Program-made: the position numbers and the translations under genes
NCBI RefSeq assembly: GCF_910592395.1
Contig: NC_088313.1
Span: forward strand, 13,470,437 to 13,534,436
From: Lineus longissimus
Taxonomy: Eukaryota; Nemertea; Pilidiophora; Heteronemertea; Lineidae
Length of the DNA: 64,000 nucleotides
Direction: 5' to 3'
Part shown: positions 22,461-34,806 of the stretch, in pieces
Layout of the letters: every line of letters starts with the position of its first letter
How positions within the stretch are numbered: position 1 is the first letter of the stretch
Notes under the pieces: generated by a model
Database searches by the model: none
What the model saw: only the letters and a program-made list of their open reading frames with translations
What the model was told of the DNA's origin: nothing

Positions 22461-25400
22461 ACGACGGACGCCACGGTATGGGATAAGCTCACCTCTGCTA
22501 AGAGGTGAGCTAAAAAGGAACCTCAGCATTACGTCTCATTCAAAGGACTGCGAAGGACAGGGAATTTCGTTCCTTGAAAGCCACACCTGTAGAAGTACAA
22601 GCCTGGTTCTCCCCGGGATCCAAACCGGCCCTAGTGTAAGGTAGCAGGTATGGAGATCTTTAATCTATACATGTACTTGGTGGTGGCCAACAGTGTGAAC
22701 CACTTGGCCATGAAGCTCCTCACTCAATGGTCCAAGATCAGCCAAGGGGTGTTTGTAGGAGACATGAAGACACGATTGCTTGTACCAGCCGTGTAGTTCC
22801 ACATACCTCCCATGGAATGTCCGACCCATATCACAGGCCTGTCACCAACTCCTGCCTGGACTAACTTCTTCAACATTTCCTTTCCACGAACTGACAAGGA
22901 ACGCCTGGAAACAGAATGGCAGGAGGGGACTATGTAAGTGTGTCTTGAAAATTCTGTTGAAAGAATCTATTGTTATGGTCTTTGATTTGCTCACAATTAC
23001 ATTCACATGATGGAGAAATATCTTCACATTTTGGCTACAGTCACGTTGTAACCAGAGTGGAGATTCAAGTTAATATACCGGATACGGGCCGCATTAGACT
23101 CACAGGAATTCTTGTGGCTGGTCAAAATTAAGGGGCCCATCAAACCTTTGAGTTTGACTAGTCACAATGGATTCTGGCAAGTCTACATGTTTTGTCAACA
23201 TTCGGCAACCGCTAAACTAAACCGGTATCCCTATTTTGCTTTGATTCACCACACTACTAAACATGGTTCACAGGTTTAAATGTAAAGCAGAGTTATTTCT
23301 TACATGTATTTTCATATCTTGAAATCTTCTGATCTGTTTACTTTGTTGTTAAATGCTAATCAAATAATTCTACACAAGGCCAAATTTTAAAAGGTCACCT
23401 ACTTTTCACTTTCAAATGGACATTTTGGTGCCCATTCACTGAGCTGAGTTTCATATTCCACGGCCAAGATTCGAACATTTGGACAGTCCATGGCCAACCA
23501 GTCCTGAAAGAAAGACAATAGGTAAACCAATACTTAATATAGCTACTAAAATGGCAGGAAGAAATTGCTCAGTTTCCCATACTGTACACATAGTGTCCTG
23601 CATGTACTTCCTATAATATTACAGCATGTCTCAAAACAACAGAAAATATATGTATGTGTAAATTTCAATACAACATTCTATTTTCACTGCAAAATTGCGT
23701 ACTGGCCTTTGTTAGTGTTACAATGTACGATGGGAAATTTCACAAAGCCCACAAAATACAAAATCCCAGGAAACAGTCTGCATGCATGGAACGGGCAGAG
23801 CATAGTTATGTGTATAGCCTTTTGCTTTGGTCTGCTTGGAGAGTGGGACAGCTAACTTGCATACATTATCGATCAATACAAAGGGCAGACGATACATGAA
23901 AGAAAAACACATAGAATGAGAGAAGCTTGGATATCCCCGAGTTCTGATAAATTGCACAGATTAAAGGGCCCACCTCGAATACACCAGATTCAGATACAAA
24001 GTTTCTTGGCAAGCTGGGAATTGATTCTCCAGGGTGAATTTGTGTAACAGCATCAAATAGGTACAGTACATGTAGAACCTCTCTATTAAGGACACCCTTG
24101 GGAATGACAAGTGCTGTCATTAATGGAGGTGTCCTGATAAGAGAGGTCAAATTGAATGGAAACAACTAATTTGGGACCAAAGCTAGTGTCCTTGATAGAG
24201 AGGTTGTCCTAGGTAGGTGTCCGCTAAGGGAGGTTCCACTGTACTACGTAGTTACTAAACAAAGGAGAAAGAATGTTACTAAATCTATTTAAAATCTGGT
24301 TTGTTGTATTTTACAACACAAAGTTGGGACGTGTCAAGTGATTATTTGGGACTGCAGAAATCATCGACATAGAATATCAGTTTTTTTGAACAGCATACCT
24401 TTGGCCAGCATAAGGATTGCTTCTCACTGCCATTATCGCTTTCCTGTGTTTGTTTACTGTCAGAACCCACATCTTGCTGCCTCCACGTCTTGAAGGCACC
24501 TCCAAGTAAACCATGGACAAACACAATGTCTGCATACACAGGCTCACTAGAAAATAACGTACACCGTACGTAAACCTTTTCATCGAATTATTTTTACAAC
24601 TTAATACAAGTAAGGTAAAGTGGTACAATTATAGCCACAGTACAATTGTAGCTGTTACGATTGGGAAAAAGCTGGTAGAAGACATAATTGAAGCTAGGCT
24701 TTCCTGGGTCTTTATAAGATCCGTCAAATTCGACGGTTCCTCAGTCCTGACTCAACCACCACTCTTGTTCATGCCTTTGTCACTTCTCACATTGATTATT
24801 GTAATTCCCTTCTATATGGCATTTCTACACATCAACTCTCCAGACTGCAGCGTGCACTTAATGCTGCAGCTCGCGTTGTGTGTCTGGTGCCGTGGTTTGA
24901 TCGTATCACACCGGTTTTCATGCGACTCCATTGGCTTCCCTATTAATACAGGATTGTTTTCAAAGTGCTTTTATTTACACATAAGGCAATACATGGAGTC
25001 ACACCTGCGTACCTGTGTGATATGGTCAGACTGAGGCACCATTCCACCTACCATCTCCGCTCTGTTATTGCTCCAACTTTGGTGGTCCCTCGCACTAAGT
25101 GCAAAACCTTTGGTGACCGTTCTTTTTACAAGTCATCACCGGTTCTATGGAACCAGCTACCTTCCAACATCAGGCTTGCTGGTTCCATGGACATTTTCAA
25201 AACTCTCCTGAAACAACATCTTTTCAGGGAGTGTTTTGCTTTGTAAAGCGCCTGAGAATTTAAGTTTTTCTTTTAATTCAGGCGCTATAGAAATTCTTAT
25301 ATTCATTCAATCATTCATAATCATTGAACCACTTTACATGAACCTCACCTGAAGTTAATGGAGTTGGCCAAACTGAATTGTGAGAGAATCTGGCTAGGGC

Positions 25401-28400
25401 TCTTTGTCATTGAAGGGACAATATAGGCAGCAGCTGGACAGGCAAGATAAAGTTACACAAAGCCGCATATAGGGGGTCTCTCACATCTCACAGTATGTCG
25501 AAATGATTCGCGCTTGTACGAGGGATATATTTAGTGCTAAGTCTGACATGACCAAGGGCTGTTACTTTGTATACAAGTCACTTGAAGATGGCCAAATTAG
25601 CCCCTCTCCTCCTGCCTATAGTCCACCTTTAAGCGACTCTCTCTACAAGATTCAGGCTCTTAGGGGGAGGGGGGGTTTACCGTATAGGGTCGCTTGCCTC
25701 TTTGACACGATGATTCAATAACGTAGAGAAGTTCTACCGTACCTGGATCTGTACTGTGGATGATACAAGTAAACCCCATCTTCATATTTTCTACGGCCGA
25801 AATCCCTGTCTAAGTTTGCCAGTGCTCGGGCTGCTTCTGATGAGAGATTTAAATCATCTGACGACAGCCAGGAATGCAGGAGACCAACCCAACCTGAGGA
25901 GGAAATAAACTAGAAATATATAACGCAATTGGGGCAAATTGCGAATGTATGCCCCCGCTCTGGTGTGTTCGGTGTGTTAATATGTTCATTGCGCACGTTA
26001 TTTAGCCTATAAATATGAAATTTTGGCTATAAGCGCACCTCGAATATAAGCGCAGTGCGCTTATAAGCGCATAAATACGATAATATCTTCTCTGTGGCTG
26101 TTTATGAAATTTTGTGGAGGCTCTCAAATAACATCCACAATAATATGGCTGTTGACTGGGCTAGTTGGTCTGACAATAGACATGCACGTGAACAGCAGAG
26201 GTTGGTTTTCCCATTTACTCACTACAGAGGTGAAGCGTGGTCTATACTATTTTCGCCGTTGTCATCTCCTTGATCTTTTAAGTTTTTGCCGTTTCCAAGG
26301 CGATTGCCTGCTAGCAATTTACACAGAAGATCAGTGGGCAAGGTGTTGACCCTGTTACTGGAACAGCATCAATTATGTGATCACCTGGAATCAGTCACAG
26401 AATATCTGGTACTCAGGAAGTTAAAGACTAGTCACTGCCGGGTAGCTAGTGCAATCTGCTAGAATCAGTCACAGAATATCCATTGCTTACATGCTAATGA
26501 ATAACAACTGTCAGGCTATTTATCCCTTCTCCTGGTGTCAGTCACAGAATATCCAATGCTCGGATATCAATGAATAGGAATTGCGTGTAGACATGCGTGG
26601 CTATTTATCTCATCTCTTATCTTATCTCATCTCAGCAAAAATCTAAGATGGCGGCTGGAGGCCATTTTGGATTCTGGAATGCGCCCAAAATCGATAGAGA
26701 AACTCCCCTACTGAAAACCATTACACCACAAAAGTTTGAAGTGTGTCAAACCTCTAGTTCTTCAGTTAACAATCGGAATACCAAAATCTAAGTTGGCTGC
26801 TGGCAGCCATATTGGATTTTGGAACACGCCCAAAATTGATAGAGAGCATCCCCTGAATGACCATTGCACCACAAAAGTTTGAAGTGTGTCAAACCTCTAG
26901 TTCTTCAGTTAACAATCGGAATACCAAAATCTAAGTTGGCTGCTGGCAGCCATATTGAATTTTGGGTCAGGCCCAAAATCGACAGGGAACCTCCCCTACA
27001 CAACCTCATCACACCACATAAGTTTCAGGTCTGTCACTCACTTGGTTCTTGAGTTACAGGTCGGAATGCGAAAAACCAAGTCGGGCCTGGCAGCCATCTT
27101 GGATTTCAGATCGGGCCCAAAATGGATAGGGAACCTCCCCTACACTAGGTAATAACACCACATAAGTTTCAGGTCTGTCACTCACTCGGTTTTTAATTTA
27201 CGGGGCGGAATACAAATCACCAAGTCCGGGACCTGGTGGCCATCTTTGATTTCGGGTCTGGCCCAAAATCGATAGGGAACCTCCCCTACCATAGACCATT
27301 ACACCACAAAAGTTTGAAGACTGTTGGACCTCCGGTTCTCCAGTTAACGAGCGGAATGCGAAAATCTAAGATGGTGGCTGGCGGCCATCTTTGATTTCGG
27401 GTCGGGCCCAAAATCGATAGGGAACCTCCCCTACCATAGACCATTACGCCACAAAAGTTTGAAGACTGTTGGACCTCCGGTTCTCCAGTTAACGAGCGGA
27501 ATGCGAAAATCTAAGATGGTGGCTGGCGGCCATCTTTGATTTCAGGTCGGGCCCAACATCGATAGGGAACCTCCCCTACCATGGACCATTACGCCACAAA
27601 AGTTTGAAGACTGTTGGACCTCCGGTTCTCCAGTTAACGAGCGGAATGCGAAAATCTAAGATGATGGCTGGCGGCCATCTTTAATTTCGGGTCGGGCCCA
27701 AAATCGAGAGGGAACCTCCCCTACCATAGACCATCACGCCACAAAAGTTTGAAGACTGTTGGACCTCCGGTTCTCTAGTTAACGAGCGGAATGCGAAAAT
27801 CTAAGATGGTGGCTGGCGGCCATCTTTGATTTCGGTTCGGGCCCAAAATCGATAGGGAACCTCCCCTACCATAGACCATCACACCACAAAAGTTTGAAGA
27901 CTGTTGGACATCTGGTTCTCTAGTTAACGAGCGGAATGCGAAAATCTAAGATGGCGGCTGGCGGCCATATTGGATTTTGGAACGCGACAAAAAACAATAG
28001 GGACCCTTTGACACACTAGGCCTACACCCCCTAAAAATTTCAAGTCAGCCGAGCAAGGGGTTCTTGAGTTATAGTCTTGAATTCAGTGCGGCGGACGCGG
28101 CCGGAAACCACCTGAGAACATAATGCCCCCACTTTAGCGGGGGCATAATAATAGGATAAGACACAGAAAAAATAACACTGGAAAGGTCCATCTATTCACC
28201 AGATTTGAATTTACTGGAGATTGTCTACAATTTCACAATTGTCACAATGCCAATGGCTTCTTTACGTCTGATCTCGCAACTTGTCAGAGTGGACTCGGGA
28301 CATCAGGCAACAAAAGAGTCCAGCCATTCACTTTCGAGGTTGTTGCCATTTTCATTGTTTTTTATAAAGAACCAATGTGTATCGCTTGTGTCTTCTTCTT

Positions 28401-31400
28401 CTTCAAGCTCACTACTTTACACAGTCAGCGCTGTTTATTGGATGTACCACACACAACTGTCTCCTAATAATAATAATAATCTCTTTTATAGCGCTATTCC
28501 ATGGACAGAGTCCTTGCTCACAGCGCTCCCTCTCCAAATACAGCTGATCCTGAACGTCGACACCATTTGGCAAGATTACTTGTCTGAGGACTTCGTACAG
28601 TGGGCAGTCTTACAGCGCATGGCTCATTGTCACTGGTCCCATGTTGCAAGAACACTGGACGGATCCCTAGTGTGTAGGTTAATGCACAAAGTATATGTTT
28701 CATGGTTTGTAGTTTCCGATTAGATTCTTAGACAAGTTTTTGGCAGTGCACGCAATACAGGAGAAGAATAAACCTCATCAATTACTATATAAACTTGTCT
28801 AGAAAAATAGACTGAAAACATAATAATCTGAATTTTACTTACCACTTGAAAATATATCAGCATGTAGACTCTCATGTAGACTGATGTTGGCAATGATTTG
28901 TGCTATATGTCTCTGGATGTTCAGGCTATCACTTTGATCTTTTGCTATTTGCTGCATGAGCTGAAGCCCACCCTGCCTGACAAACCTCATGCAGTGGGAC
29001 GGCACCTGTAAGGAACTGACACCTTGTCATACCGACTAATTTCCTCACAAGTAGCAAAAATAGATGTAAAAGCGAGCCCATTTTGGTATTTGTACATGCA
29101 GTGCCATCAACAGGCCAGATTGGAAACTACTAATCCAGAAGAGGCGAAGATTTCAGCCAGATTTAGATCAAAATCAGCCTTGATTAAATTCTATATATTT
29201 AAGAATCTTCTCCAGGTTAACCTAATTTTTTGCTCCCCTTACAGTCACAAGTTTTTGCTGGTAGAACAGCATCATTTGAAAACTGCTTCAATAAGGACTC
29301 CCTGGGACTTGGCAGAAATAACCTGTTGTTATGTTGGCAATGACAATGAGGAGGTCACCCACTGCCAAGGTAGTTCTCATCACAGCCAACCTCTTTGAAA
29401 CTTATCTCACTTCCTCCTACCAAGGGGCCAAGCACAAGAGGTCTCTCTTACAGCCTCAAAGTGTATTTGACCAATGCTCTTCAGCTGCCCCCGCTACCCA
29501 TACAATAAAATAATATCTGTGTTTTCGGTGTTCAATTTCTTTCTCATTGTACATGTCGTTATTGATGTGCCTGGCACTTACCATAGAATGTTTGAGTAAA
29601 GCTTGAAGACAGAACAAGTTAACTTTCTCATCAGGGACTGGGCTCAAGCTCTGAGCAAAGCTTAATCCATTCCCACCAAAGCACCATAGCCCTCCCTGAA
29701 AAAGATGAGAAATATCACAAACTCATGCTAGTCAAATACATAAACTACCTGACCTCAATTCACTTCCTTATAGAATGTCCACATTCAGTGGAACCTCCCT
29801 CGTGGCCACCTCTCTATTTAGGACACTTGCTTTGGTCAAAAAGTGGTAGTTTTCATTCAATCTGACCTCCCTAATCAGGACACTTTTCTAAGGACAGCAC
29901 CAATCAGTGCTGAGGCTACATCAGTACGTGTATCACAGCAATTTCGAGAATGTAACATCATCATGTAGGCAAAATGTTTCTCAAACTTTGGCGATTAAAC
30001 CTGGAGATTTGAGTCTACAACACTAACAGCCTACATACATATTACCCCCACCCCACCCTCCCAAAGTTGCCCACTATTAGCACTAAGGTACTGGCATCCT
30101 GTTTTATTTCCTCAAAACCCACACTGGTTCATCACAAGATATGCCAATGGGTACTCCCTGGATATCATGAGAACCTGATCCCTTGCAGCACTGCCCACAA
30201 AACGACATGTATAAGACCTCATATTGTGTCGATATTGAAGTTTACCCTTTCTTCAGCCATAGCAATCCGTCCCTCCTGGAGAGCATTGGATGTGAAATAT
30301 GCTGTGCATTTATCAACTCCTGTTGTTGGCAAAGATGATAGCAACTGTCGGAACTCATCTTCTACAAATTCCTGAAATAATCAGATTGATAATTGTGAGC
30401 TTTTGAAAGAAAAAACCCCAGCTGTGTATTGACTGACACGGATACTCCAAGGTGAACTAGCAGGGCTCAGTTTTTTTATCAGAGATGCGCATTCACTTCC
30501 CCTTGGATGACATAGCATTTGACAACTTTGACGTGTTTACGATGTTACTTCAAACACCACGACGCATGCGTAAAGCTTACAGGGCATCATTTGCATTTGC
30601 CTCATGCACCCTGTCTCATATAATGTAATGTAACGTCACAGATTTATATAGCGCTCCTCAGTAATGAAACTATCAAAGCCCTGATGTCACATAGCATGGG
30701 CTGCTGTAAGAGAAAGACAGCGTGACAAGACATAAGACACTTTAGGACTGCCTACTCTCTGGTGACTCTTTTGCACATGGTCAAAACTGAGCTATAATAG
30801 CTTAGCAACTCAGCAATAGCTTCAAGTCTAAACTTACAGCACTGATCTTCTTTAACTTGGGAGGCGAGAGAAAGAACCTGGCATCAGCACCTTGAGATCT
30901 TGCCAGGCCCACCATGGTCCTCGTGTCCAAAGCCTGTGCTATCTCCTGATACTGCCAAACTGAAATAAGTGGTGGTTCAAAACAGACACCATACATGAAC
31001 ATTAGAACTTATTTAGTTGGAATCAACTGCAGTGTCTCAACAAATGATTATTTGCCTTTGCAGATCTGGTGCTCACATATGCTGAGGTCGACTTTCTAAC
31101 AGCCAATCTTCGACCAGGGTATCTGCCAGAGGGGGGGATTCATCCCCCCCTAAAATAAATTAAGGGGGGATATCCCCCCTTAATTTTGAGCACTAAAGTT
31201 TGTTTTACTGTCAAATGAGGAATTTTCATGATTTGATATAAAATAAGAGCATTTGGGAGTCAATTGTAGCGGTTTTAGGGCCAAAAAACGTCTCAGGAGG
31301 GGTCATATACCCTTTTTAAGAAAAATTTTAGAAAAACCTTTTTTTTTTGCTCCCCTTCAAATTTAATCCTGGTGGAAACCCTGTCGACTAGTAGCAGTAG

Positions 31401-33215
31401 TGATAAGACTGGTTCAACACTTGACCACCAGCCAGGAAGCAGTGGCTTTGACAGTCCAATTACATTATCTCAATCCTATGACATTCTCTAGTCTTTCCAT
31501 TCGATGTTTAAAGCGAATTTTGCACAAGGAGTACAATGGGAATGGCCAATGCCCTTATCGCGCCTCAAATTTTGTAATCAAAGAAATTCATGCATCTTCA
31601 AGTCACAGGCGAGTTTCTAAATGGAAGCCAATTGTAGGCCTTTAATATTGTCCATATAATCATCAGTTCGAATCAGGCAAACTGATCTGCACCAGATTTT
31701 TAAACACAAAACGAGGAGGTTCATTTTCTCGAGTGGTAAAACAGTAAAATGTAGGCTTAAGGACTGGTTGTACGAAATTCCCTTCAAATAGTGTTGGATC
31801 ACATTTGTGTCATTCTTTATATTGCTGAGCTTAAACAGCATGAAAAGCACATAAAGTACAATACATAGGAAAGAGAGATCATAGAATATTGTATTTGTCC
31901 TACACTTACCATGCCATCCTTTTGCCTCGGCAAGTGCCTTGACTCCCAGTAGACGAACAGCATGTTCCTCAGACTGGGCAAGCTTCAGCAATGTCCAAGG
32001 GTTGTGACTGAATCTCTGAAACCAGGGAAACCACACTTCTGAAATAGAATGATTTTTTTGTTGTGACTATCAACCAAATTGAGATTGAGAATGGGTATAC
32101 CTTTAGAGCAGTAATTGTAATCAAGCAAGAGCAAAAGATGGTCCAAACACTTACTTTTATCCTTTCTGCTTTTATCATACGTCACATTGGAATCAGGCGG
32201 AGGTTCTAAAAAAAAGAAGAACAAAATTGGTTATGTTTTGCTAGGAGGATGAGGTTAGTTATGTGATTCACATGTTTGTCTTCACGAAGAGATAGTTTCA
32301 TAAATGGAACCCTAGATGATGAGGTATTAAAGTTGTGTGACCCACATATTTAGTTGTACAGTGGAAACTCCCTCAGCGGACACCTCTCCATTAGGGACAC
32401 CTTGTTAGTATTAAGCAAATTACAACAACAACTCTTCTCACCATGTTTGGTTCCCTCAGGAAGATAGATATAAGGAAATGATTTTTTCCTCTTTTCAGCC
32501 TCCAGCACACTTCCTGTCACCTTGAAACCATGCTTAACATTGTTGTATTCTTGGAACAGCAAACCTCCTGTAATGCCAACTACTCCAAGGCTTGTGAAGA
32601 GGGCTAGTTTACCTGAAATCAAGAATTACAGAGGTACCAAATTCTTACAAGAGGGCATTCGAGGGCTCTTACACTACAGCAAAATCTGCTGACTTTCTAA
32701 TTATTCCAAAACTAAGCTAGTGATCCACATTCAAAATCGAAGTATTTAAAAAATTTGAACAACATGAAAGAAATGTTATCAAAGACACAGAAGAATATCA
32801 TAGGATTACGTTTTTTTTAATTTGAACAACATCAAACAAATTTTATCAAAGAGACAGAAGAAGGTCATAGCAAAGAAGACCCGAAAGCAGAAGATTTACA
32901 TACATGTCACGGTGTCATTTACAGTAGGCCCCTAAATCATACATTCAGGTACCATAGCAATAGCGTCATGTCATGTACACTTTTGATCAGCTTGCTTTAT
33001 AAAATGGTACACTTTTGTACCGGTTACACAGGTAATCACCGTAATGCTGCAAGTAGGCCTACTGCAAGTTTAATGTCCATGTACACAAATCAGTTTTTTA
33101 AGATTTTTGACCAGGGTATTCATTCAAAATTGTGTTTTAATGGATGAAACTTACCAGAATGATTCCTCAAAAACGTAACCCTTGGTCCAGAAGAGAAATT
33201 TCTTCTGGAAACCAT
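19486..33215 (-). CDS. SERAC1: SERAC1, serine active site containing protein 1 (15 coding exons, 654 aa)
   Basis: Exons (high to low): 33215-33155, 32612-32442, 32205-32155, 32038-31910, 30959-30838, 30371-30246, 29695-29582, 29005-28843, 25893-25743, 24546-24399, 23503-23403, 22904-22807, 21066-20884, 20259-20116, 19688-19486. They total 1965 nt in perfect phase; I recall the human protein is also 654 aa. Known: SERAC1 acts at the mitochondria-ER interface in phosphatidylglycerol/BMP remodelling, and its loss causes MEGDEL syndrome. Seen: basic N-terminus MVSRRNFSSGPR, then a hydrophobic segment at about residues 23-40; GGLWCFGGNGL; YEDGVYLYHPQYRS; FVHGLLGGAFKTWRQQD from residue 372; lipase nucleophile elbow GHSMGG with Ser476; GVVFYSTPHYGTPL; MNHLNVCKP with candidate catalytic His601. 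The chosen ATG gives a mitochondrial-type leader. The frame is open upstream to the exon's acceptor (about 33279), so a longer N-terminus from an unseen exon is possible. Several introns are swollen by repeats. Confidence 0.95.
20385..20460 (+). repeat. tRNA-like SINE head (SERAC1 intron)
   Basis: TGTAGAGCAGTGGACGCAAT and GTGGTTTGAATCCCAG provide box A and box B at tRNA spacing. It lies between the SERAC1 exon ending at 20884 and that starting at 20259. Confidence 0.5.
20498..20672. mobile_element. MITE, CAGTRGAACCTC family, copy 4 (SERAC1 intron)
   Basis: AACCTCTCTGTTAAGGAC followed by a C tract, the AGAGGTCAATTTCAATG core and a right end GTGGGTTCCACTTT. It has diverged termini and lies between SERAC1 exons 21066-20884 and 20259-20116. 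Confidence 0.7.
21391..22511 (+). mobile_element. Hairpin-ended repeat element with about 305-bp internal units and a (GAC)n block (SERAC1 intron)
   Basis: Units are marked by TTTGACCTCTGTGACCTTGA at about 21509, 21819 and 22119 (300-310 bp period). They are followed by a (GAC)n run and a perfect 10-bp hairpin AGCTCACCTC-TGCTAA-GAGGTGAGCT at 22486-22511. The left end (21391) carries the same GCTCACCTCA word. Similar ends occur in elements I recall from mollusc genomes. Confidence 0.7.
22402..22459 (+). repeat. (GAC)n microsatellite, about 19 copies
   Basis: Uninterrupted GAC trinucleotides inside the hairpin-ended element. They would read Asp or Val runs by frame but lie in an intron. Confidence 0.95.
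24064..24241. mobile_element. MITE, CAGTRGAACCTC family, copy 5 (SERAC1 intron)
   Basis: CAGTACATGTAGAACCTCTC at the left, the standard core, and GGGAGGTTCCACTG followed by TA at the right. The copy is almost full length. Confidence 0.85.
24611..24655. mobile_element. Half copy of the GGTACAATTAT MITE
   Basis: TAAGGTAAAGTGGTACAATT followed by ATAGCC and a short mirrored TACAATTGTAGCTG. It is the same family as 44461-44576. Confidence 0.6.
24690..25325 (+). mobile_element. 3' end of a CR1/L2-like non-LTR retrotransposon (broken)
   Basis: The plus strand carries reverse-transcriptase C-terminal signatures: TTLVHAFVTSHIDYCNSLLY, LQRALNAAARVV, RLHWLP, FKVLLFTHKAIHG, and after a frame change VPRTKCKTFGDRSF and SSPVLWNQLPSNIR, then a stop at about 25246. 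These are the usual closing motifs of CR1/L2/Jockey-type LINEs. The tail contains AAAGCGCCTGAGAAT and a mirrored GGCGCTATAGAAATTC, then CATTC repeats near 25310. At least one frameshift is present. It lies antisense in the SERAC1 intron between the exons at 25893-25743 and 24546-24399. Confidence 0.75.
25949..28146 (+). mobile_element. 2.2-kb hairpin-ended element with ten 145-bp units (SERAC1 intron)
   Basis: The internal unit starts AAAATCTAAGATGG and recurs at about 26638, 26783, 26927, 27071, 27212, 27361, 27506, 27651, 27796 and 27941; the last five are spaced exactly 145 bp and nearly identical. Each unit holds GGGCCCAAAATCGATAGGGA, CCTCCCCTACCATAGACC and an AAGATGGTGGC...GGCCATCTT mirrored pair. 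The left end has ATGCCCCCGCT. The right end is the hairpin ATGCCCCC-loop-GGGGGCAT (28123-28146). There is no ORF of note. Confidence 0.75.
29786..29912. mobile_element. MITE, CAGTRGAACCTC family, copy 6 (truncated)
   Basis: CAGTGGAACCTCCCTCGTGG left end and the TTTTCATTCAATCTGACC core are present. The right terminal repeat is missing or eroded. It lies in a SERAC1 intron. Confidence 0.75.
32359..32405. mobile_element. MITE, CAGTRGAACCTC family, copy 7 (terminal fragment)
   Basis: About 47 bp of one end only: TA-CAGTGGAAACTCCCTCAG then CACCTCTCCATTAGGGACAC. It lies about 37 bp from the donor of the SERAC1 exon ending at 32442. Confidence 0.7.
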
Positions 33216-34239
33216 TAAAATCAACCTGAATGCCAGCTTAGAAATAATGGCTCGACTTGTTGCAGGATCATTGAAACACCTGAAATGTACAGAATTTTAA
33301 ATCTATTTAAAATGAAGCAAACTATTTATGTCTAGATATTCAGATTGAGTTGGCCATTGAACTTTGATTGATACCTGAAGTCTAGTTCATCAAAACTTGG
33401 CCTTGATACGGCTCAGATGATCATCTGGATCCATCACTTTTAGAAAAGTACTGAACTGTTACTGTCCATGAATCCGGTAATAGTGTGCATGCGGTTTTAT
33501 TGTCGGACGGCGTGATCAAGGAAGTTTTTCGCCAGATCACTGTCACATTTACACAACTGATTTGATATTTTGTATCTTAAATACTTACTACAATATTTAG
33601 GTGAAAGATCAGAATGTAATTTGGTTGAATGATTGCATAAAACGAGAAAAATATCATGCAAAAATATATCTTGCAGACGCAATTTTTCTGTTGTTGTCGT
33701 GTCAGATTTGTACACAATTTTACTAATTCTCAGAAGGCCGCATAATCCTCTGGTCTTCGGTGGACGAAAGTCGTTGTGACAACTTATGCTCTCTAAAATT
33801 GATAGTGCTGGCCTCTGGTCCTCATTATGCCACACTCCACCAGCACATGTAATTGTGACTCCGTCTCCAAATTGATGGCCCACTGTAGCAAGACACTCAG
33901 AGGGAGTTCCTGCCAAGCTGGTACATCCTAAGCACAGGATGCAATGGACATTAATCAATCCCTTAATATGTAAAGAGCAATCTCTAGTGAACTCACACAA
34001 CTGTCCTTCTGACATATATAGCCAGTACATTGGGGGATGAGTCCCCCAAACCCCCTCCCCCGTTCTCTGAAAGTGACAGGTTTTAGTCAGTACATTGGGG
34101 GGGAAGCCCCCCCCCATTGGACTCTAAAAATAGAATTCCTTGGAGACGCTGAACAATAAGGCCCCATAAAGAAATAGTCCCCACCCCGGTAGCTGTCTCA
34201 TATCTGCTGACAGAAGCAGCTCTTTGTGGTGAGTTAATA

Positions 34240-34735
34240 ATTGAATGCATGTCATGACACCCAGGAGTTTTTTCTCATTTCTGAAACAGTCAAATCAGTC
34301 CGTCAAATCTCTATGCAATGAAAATTGAAATGTCACAACTGTCTCCACCGACGTTGTCCTGTATGTCCTAGCAGACGATTTTTAAATAAATGATGTGATT
34401 GATATACCATTGGAATGAATTATTTCTTCAATGATATGAAAGTTGAAAACCCTCTGACATGTCTGAGTATAAAAATGCAGAGGCAAGACACATCATGCAT
34501 GTCATGACACCCATGAGCTTTTTCTCATTTCTGAAACAGTTGCATGGTTGGAATGAATTTCCAAATCAGTCCGTCAAATCTCTATCCAAATGGAACTTTA
34601 AGACCACTCTATAATTGTGCAGTAGTGTTAAAACTGACTTTTTTGAAGTAAAGTACGTAAATCGAGAAGAAGAGGACGTTTGCTTGTTGTCCTGTACATA
34701 TGTCCTAGCAGACGATTTTTAAAATCATGATGTCC
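34240..34735 (+). repeat. Diverged direct duplication upstream of SERAC1
   Basis: GCATGTCATGACACCCAGGA...TTTTTCTCATTTCTGAAACAG...CAGTCCGTCAAATCTCTAT...GTCCTAGCAGACGATTTTTA occurs at about 34243-34385 and again at about 34497-34722, with a longer spacer in the second copy. Confidence 0.75.
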
Positions 34736-34798
34736 CACACCCGCACTTCAGTGGCGCCGGTGTGAATAAATCTACTTGCGTGAATGGTCAATGGCTCA

Positions 34799-34806
34799 TG
34801 ACGTCA
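34799..34806. promoter_or_regulatory. Consensus CRE (TGACGTCA) upstream of SERAC1
   Basis: The full palindromic cAMP-response element lies 1.6 kb upstream of the SERAC1 coding start, near GC-rich GTGGCGCCGG and GGCAAGCGCGGCCCG. The first SERAC1 coding exon begins at an acceptor (about 33279), so a non-coding first exon here is plausible. Confidence 0.4.

Noticed and set aside
28205-28723. 172-codon plus-strand frame starting MNLLEIVYN
   Set aside because: It includes a (TAA/AAT)n run and TATAGCGC repeat-tail sequence in a SERAC1 intron. There is no recognisable domain.
33497-34117. 206-codon minus-strand frame upstream of SERAC1
   Set aside because: It crosses C/G-tract repeats, has no family motif and no splice sites. 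Composition looks non-coding.
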